The notes beneath the pieces are model-generated. The model was not told the origin of the DNA. It made no database searches and saw nothing but the letters and a program-made list of their open reading frames with translations. Made by a program: the position numbers and the translations under genes. DNA of 64,000 nucleotides from Neobacillus terrae (GTDB lineage: Bacteria; Bacillota; Bacilli; Bacillales; Cytobacillaceae). This document shows, piece by piece, positions 60,626 to 64,000 of this stretch. The DNA lies in assembly GCF_011393025.1 (NCBI RefSeq), contig NZ_JAAOEO010000007.1:180758-244757 (forward strand), written 5' to 3'. The stretch's first letter is position 1; each line of letters opens with the position of its first letter.

Positions 60626-61278
60626 ATGAAAAGTTGGAAAGGTTTTTAAATAGTGTTGTATCTGATTTACCCATGAATGAGGATGAAAAGTGTGAATTTA
60701 AAGAAGAATTATATTCTCACTTGAACGAGCATGTTAACGAATTAATCATAAAAGGGTTTAAACAAGAAGAAGCCCTTGATATAGCTATCGAGTGTTTTGG
60801 CAATGAAAGAAAACTGAATCGGGAATTAAAAAGATCAATGTTTCCATTTTACAAGATCTTTCGTTACCTATGGAATGTCGTCTTTGTTACCGGGTTTTTA
60901 TGTCTAGTTTCCTTTACCGCGATGGAATATTATCATCCAGAGTTTGATAATGCCTTATCAATAGATACCGTCATAACAGGGATGTTTTTAGTAGCTATTA
61001 TTTCAGGAGTGGCAGAGGTAATGTACGAAGCGGTTGCGGCAGAGTATAAATCGAAATGGCTAAGAAATCCCTGGTCCTTCTTTCTGGTGCCCTCCCTGTT
61101 TATCGGGGCATTAACTACATTTTCACTTATTAAGCATCCCGATCAGTACCAGGAAGGTTTATGGCTGGATTTGTATGGAATACCAATAGGTGCAGTGGCT
61201 CACCTCTTTTCCAGACAGCTGTTTACACTGATTTTTTTAAGAAATCGAAGCAATTTTAAGAGAGGGAGGATCATTTGA
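60622..61278 (+). CDS. HAAS-domain membrane protein
   Basis: The 218-residue protein starts with a HAAS (permease-prefix) domain of about 75 residues (FLNSVVSDLPMNEDEKCEFK, EELYSHLNEHVNELIIKG and GFKQEEALDIAIECFGN), followed by four hydrophobic helices. Such proteins are typical partners of PadR regulators in Firmicutes. Function is unknown, though some are thought to modulate neighbouring membrane proteins. It overlaps padR by four bases at its start and the next gene by four bases at its end. Confidence 0.8.
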   Translation: MNEKLERFLNSVVSDLPMNEDEKCEFKEELYSHLNEHVNELIIKGFKQEEALDIAIECFGNERKLNRELKRSMFPFYKIFRYLWNVVFVTGFLCLVSFTAMEYYHPEFDNALSIDTVITGMFLVAIISGVAEVMYEAVAAEYKSKWLRNPWSFFLVPSLFIGALTTFSLIKHPDQYQEGLWLDLYGIPIGAVAHLFSRQLFTLIFLRNRSNFKRGRII

Positions 61279-62591
61279 AAAAGAAACGTACGTTAGGAAG
61301 TTTAAACGCTGTTGCCTCAATTTTAGTAGTAGTTTCCCTGATTTTTAATTTTTTACTAGAAAAAGACGCCTACCGATATTTTAATGGGCTGGACAGTCAA
61401 TTTGATCTGTCACCTGATGACCAGAACATCCTTTTTTCTTATTTTACAGGTGGGGATGAAGCTATTTATGAATCAAACTCAGATGGAAAAAATGTTAGAA
61501 AACTGGCCGAGTCGGAAACGGAAAGACTTCATGACCCAAGATACTCCTCGGATGGTAAGAAATTATTATATCTTTCTCAAAATTCACAGCAACTAAATTC
61601 TCTGGTTGTTGCAGATAGGGATGGAAGTAATCCTAATACACTTACAACAAAGAAACTTCATGTTTCAGAAGCTGTTTTTTCAAAATCAGGCCAAACCATT
61701 TACTTTATAGCCATTCCGGCCAAGGATTATAAAAAAGCGGAGGGCGAAACAAAAGAAGGTGCTGATTTATACTCTATTAGTGTAAAGGGTGGTAAACCCA
61801 AACAGCTAACGAATTTAGATCACTTCAGCATGAATAGCCTTTCCCTTTCGCCAAACGGAAAAGACGTTTATTACGCTTTAGACGATACGAGCAGAGCTAA
61901 ATTAACATCCTTTTCAATAGAAAAGAATGCTGAAGTAGACGTAAATATTCCTTCAGGAATGCCAAGTGAAGCTTACTCTATTCGAATGTCGCCTAACGGG
62001 GAAAACATCGCGTACACAGCTATTGCAAAGGAATCCAGAAACAGCTCATTATACGAATACGAGTTGTTCTTGATGGACATGGCAACCGGAAAAACAAAAA
62101 GAATGACTGATCTAAATACGTCAGTTGGTAATCCAAAGTTTTTTCATGGAAAAAACCAAATTGCTTTTCTGGAACAGACCAACTGGGCGGATACTCCTGA
62201 AAAATACGACTTCTTTATACAGGACCTTGATAGTAAAAAACTGAAGCCCATTGCTTTTTCGATTCCTGGTCAAAAACCTATTCCCTGGTTTTTATACGGA
62301 ATGTCTCAGCTGGCAAATGGTACGACAGCAGCTGTACTTTACTTGCTTCTCGTTTGTTTTATTACCACTTATCTATATCTTTATCATCCGAAAAGAACTT
62401 ATCTTCCAGCAAAAGTAAATTTTGGCCTTGGCATTATAGGAGTAGTAAGCAGTTTTATTGTAGCGCTTATTTCGAACCCCTGGTTTGGAATAGCGATTGG
62501 AGGAGTTTCTGCTTTTATAATGGGGGCAGCAATTTTGGCTTTTGCCTTTGCGTATTTGCTAAAGCGGATAGGTGAGAGAAAGAGAAAGTAA
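61275..62591 (+). CDS. Membrane-anchored TolB-like beta-propeller protein
   Basis: The 438-residue protein has an N-terminal membrane helix (LNAVASILVVVSLIFNFLL), then about 300 residues of PD40/WD-like repeats (DLSPDDQNILFSYFTGGDEA, RYSSDGKKLLYLSQNSQQ, SLSPNGKDVYYALDD, RMSPNGENIAYTAIAKES), and at least three more helices at the C-terminus (AAVLYLLLVCFITTYLYLY and following). The propeller is expected outside the membrane. TTG 61275 overlaps the HAAS stop and has a GAGGGAGG site. Its role is unknown; with PadR and HAAS it may form a membrane sensor or an envelope stress module. Confidence 0.72.
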   Translation: MKKKRTLGSLNAVASILVVVSLIFNFLLEKDAYRYFNGLDSQFDLSPDDQNILFSYFTGGDEAIYESNSDGKNVRKLAESETERLHDPRYSSDGKKLLYLSQNSQQLNSLVVADRDGSNPNTLTTKKLHVSEAVFSKSGQTIYFIAIPAKDYKKAEGETKEGADLYSISVKGGKPKQLTNLDHFSMNSLSLSPNGKDVYYALDDTSRAKLTSFSIEKNAEVDVNIPSGMPSEAYSIRMSPNGENIAYTAIAKESRNSSLYEYELFLMDMATGKTKRMTDLNTSVGNPKFFHGKNQIAFLEQTNWADTPEKYDFFIQDLDSKKLKPIAFSIPGQKPIPWFLYGMSQLANGTTAAVLYLLLVCFITTYLYLYHPKRTYLPAKVNFGLGIIGVVSSFIVALISNPWFGIAIGGVSAFIMGAAILAFAFAYLLKRIGERKRK

Positions 62592-62666
62592 TCCCTAAAT
62601 AGGAAAGTTCAAAGTTTTAAGGGTTGCCTTAGTGACCGTGATTTTTGATAATATGGAGGTGGTTGG

Positions 62667-62903
62667 ATGAAGTTAAAGAGCTTTATCGTTACTTTTGGAT
62701 CATTCGTATTTTCGACAGCTCTACTTTACCTGATTGGGCATTTATTTACTATTCCTTGGTTAATGTTTCACCACAAATATATAGATAACTCTAATGGCTT
62801 CTTTATTTCAACTGGTTCGTTTACCCCTTTGCTAATCGGGTTGGCTGTAAGCTTTTTTGCAGAAAAAATCTACCTCTATAAACACCATCAAAAACTTGGT
62901 TAA
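62667..62903 (+). CDS. Small two-helix membrane protein, unknown
   Basis: The 78-residue protein has hydrophobic helices at residues ~5-33 (FIVTFGSFVFSTALLYLIGH) and ~48-67 (FTPLLIGLAVSFFAEKIYLY), with a short loop and a basic tail. A strong GGAGGTGG site nine bases before the ATG supports translation. I do not recognise the family. It follows the propeller gene by 75 bases and may be an extra member of that unit. Confidence 0.65.
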   Translation: MKLKSFIVTFGSFVFSTALLYLIGHLFTIPWLMFHHKYIDNSNGFFISTGSFTPLLIGLAVSFFAEKIYLYKHHQKLG

Positions 62904-62917
62904 AAGCCAGGTTTTTT
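62891..62917 (+). terminator. Terminator after the small membrane protein gene
   Basis: AAAACTTGG pairs with CCAGGTTTT (with a G-U pair) and is followed by further T residues; it overlaps the end of the gene. Confidence 0.55.
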
Positions 62918-63054
62918 GTTCATTTCTCTAAAAAGATAAAAGTGGTTAAAAAGACTCAAAAATTATCTATACCCCCTTTTAGATTGATTAAACCCCGAAG
63001 TTTTACGTAGAGGGATAAATATAGAGAGAGAATTAATTAATGGAGGATGGGATG

Positions 63055-63768
63055 ATGGAAAGAATGATTCATTTTAGTAAACTTTTAAACGAGCCACTTT
63101 TATTATTTAATATTTTTTCTCCATTAATAGGATTATTGGTAGGCGGTTTTATTACTTATAAAGTCGTAGATGGCAGATTAAAAAGGACAGCAGCTAATGA
63201 TTCTTTTAATAAAGTATATGGTTCGATTTATATAAAATTATTTAACACTAGGGTCAACATAGAAATAAAGAAAAAGGAACTTGGGAATAAAAAATTCAGA
63301 AAATTCAATAAAGAATGTAAAAAAAGGAAAAACATTAATTTAATCACGCAGCAAATTATAGGCGTTGCTGATGATATTCTCAAAATGGTGAAGAAAGAGG
63401 ATAACGAGAAACTAAGTTTAATAGCCACTTCAAAATACTTTGCCATAGAACAAATCAGAAATCACATTAGTCTAGCAGAAATAAGCGTTTTAGGGATTAG
63501 TGAAGATTATAAATTTAGAGAGAAAAGAATAGGCCGGTTATATTATGAACTTGCTTGTGCCAAAATCTCTTTTATCCAAGCAATATTAGTAGACATACAT
63601 AAAATTTTGCAAGCGGCAAGTATAAAAGATAAGGAAATCAAAACAACTGTCAGGTTTCTCTTAAAGACATGCAGGAATGCCAAGAAAAAAGGTGTCTCAA
63701 AATTGTATGGGATTGAGCTGCCGAATCATTTGAAGTTATTTGTTGAAGAAAATAAATCTGTAGGTTAA
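63055..63768 (+). CDS. Membrane-anchored helical protein, unknown
   Basis: About 237 residues from ATG 63055 (GGAGG eight bases upstream); ATG 63052 and 63040 are in frame too. One N-terminal membrane helix (LLLFNIFSPLIGLLVGGFIT) is followed by a very basic, Lys- and Ile-rich helical region to the end (KKRKNINLITQQIIGVADDI, IHKILQAASIKDKEIKTTV). The composition is more AT-rich than most genes here, which may point to transfer. I do not recognise a family or function, and no partner is adjacent. Confidence 0.55.
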   Translation: MERMIHFSKLLNEPLLLFNIFSPLIGLLVGGFITYKVVDGRLKRTAANDSFNKVYGSIYIKLFNTRVNIEIKKKELGNKKFRKFNKECKKRKNINLITQQIIGVADDILKMVKKEDNEKLSLIATSKYFAIEQIRNHISLAEISVLGISEDYKFREKRIGRLYYELACAKISFIQAILVDIHKILQAASIKDKEIKTTVRFLLKTCRNAKKKGVSKLYGIELPNHLKLFVEENKSVG

Positions 63769-64000
63769 AAATTGGTTACCATACAGGATTGTGGCATTGC
63801 GAAGCGGATCGCGGCAGGCTCGGACAATAATCGCCGGAAGTTATATAATGACTCCAAATTGGTGCGGAAAAGGAAAAGGGGTAACAAAAGGTCTCGTATC
63901 GTGCCCCCAAACCGGTGAGAAGAGATTGAGTCCATATAATTGTGTAAAAAGAAAGAGTCATTTTATTCACTCTTGGCAACACTGTTTTCAACGACGATAA
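63769..64000. other. Unrecognised G+C-richer stretch at the window end
   Basis: The composition rises in G+C after 63790 (GAAGCGGATCGCGGCAGGC near 63808). A 69-codon frame from GTG 63791 runs to a stop at the last base, but lacks a good ribosome binding site and has no recognisable motif, so it is not called. The stretch could be a mobile-element edge or a structured RNA. Confidence 0.35.

Noticed and set aside
63791..64000. 69-codon gene at the end of the window
   Set aside because: No good ribosome binding site, no recognised motif, and it overlaps an equally long frame on the other strand.

Overview
The window looks like chromosomal DNA of a low-GC Gram-positive of the Bacillaceae (Bacillus or a near relative). 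The signs are strong AGGAGG-type ribosome binding sites, frequent TTG and GTG starts, Rho-independent terminators after most units, CcpA-type cre boxes, a lipoteichoic acid synthase and a CwlC-like SPOR amidase. No rRNA, tRNA, CRISPR array, prophage or intact insertion sequence was seen. The species cannot be named from this sequence alone.

Layout. 1-3.9 kb: end of a HAD phosphatase, histidinol phosphatase, a decayed amidase, then hydroxypyruvate isomerase and tartronate semialdehyde reductase. 4.1-16.8 kb: a glycolate/glyoxylate utilisation block with a FadR-type regulator, glycolate oxidase subunits GlcE, GlcF and GlcD, malate synthase G, malic enzyme, a FAH-family enzyme, an IclR regulator and a lactate/glycolate permease. 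Together these would take up glycolate, oxidise it to glyoxylate, condense it with acetyl-CoA to malate and decarboxylate malate to pyruvate. Related ~17-bp palindromes lie just before glcE, glcB and the permease, so the block is probably one regulon. 17.3-27.3 kb: a cell wall hydrolase, a KinB-like sensor kinase, a small coiled-coil protein, a broken replication-type gene, three peptidases and a small regulator/membrane protein pair. 27.7-33.2 kb: a secreted alpha/beta hydrolase, a secreted M14 carboxypeptidase and a membrane acyltransferase.

33.5-39.2 kb: an AcoR-like sigma-54 activator followed by E1 alpha, E1 beta and E2 of an acetoin-dehydrogenase-type complex, with a clear -24/-12 promoter, a near-perfect cre box and candidate activator sites between them. 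40.1-44.4 kb: a methyltransferase, a LuxR regulator, and a Baeyer-Villiger monooxygenase paired with an esterase. 44.7-52.5 kb: a large secreted beta-propeller phosphoesterase, an RND exporter, an RMD1-family protein and an RraB-like protein. 52.7-57.3 kb: a glycolipid glycosyltransferase, an MFS protein and an LtaS-type synthase, which read as a lipoteichoic acid cassette. 57.5-64 kb: an MFS exporter, a PLP aminotransferase, a PadR/HAAS/beta-propeller operon and two unrecognised small genes.

The most unusual structure lies outside the genes. Two long intergenic arrays (16877-17269 and 39240-40134) repeat the motif TTGTAGAA every 19-21 bp. Both have the same five-step, 103-bp higher-order period (four 21-bp steps and one 19-bp step), although their spacers differ and they lie on opposite strands. 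A shorter array after glcD (9051-9140) has similar 20-21 bp phasing with GCGGAA as its motif. I know of no named element with this geometry.
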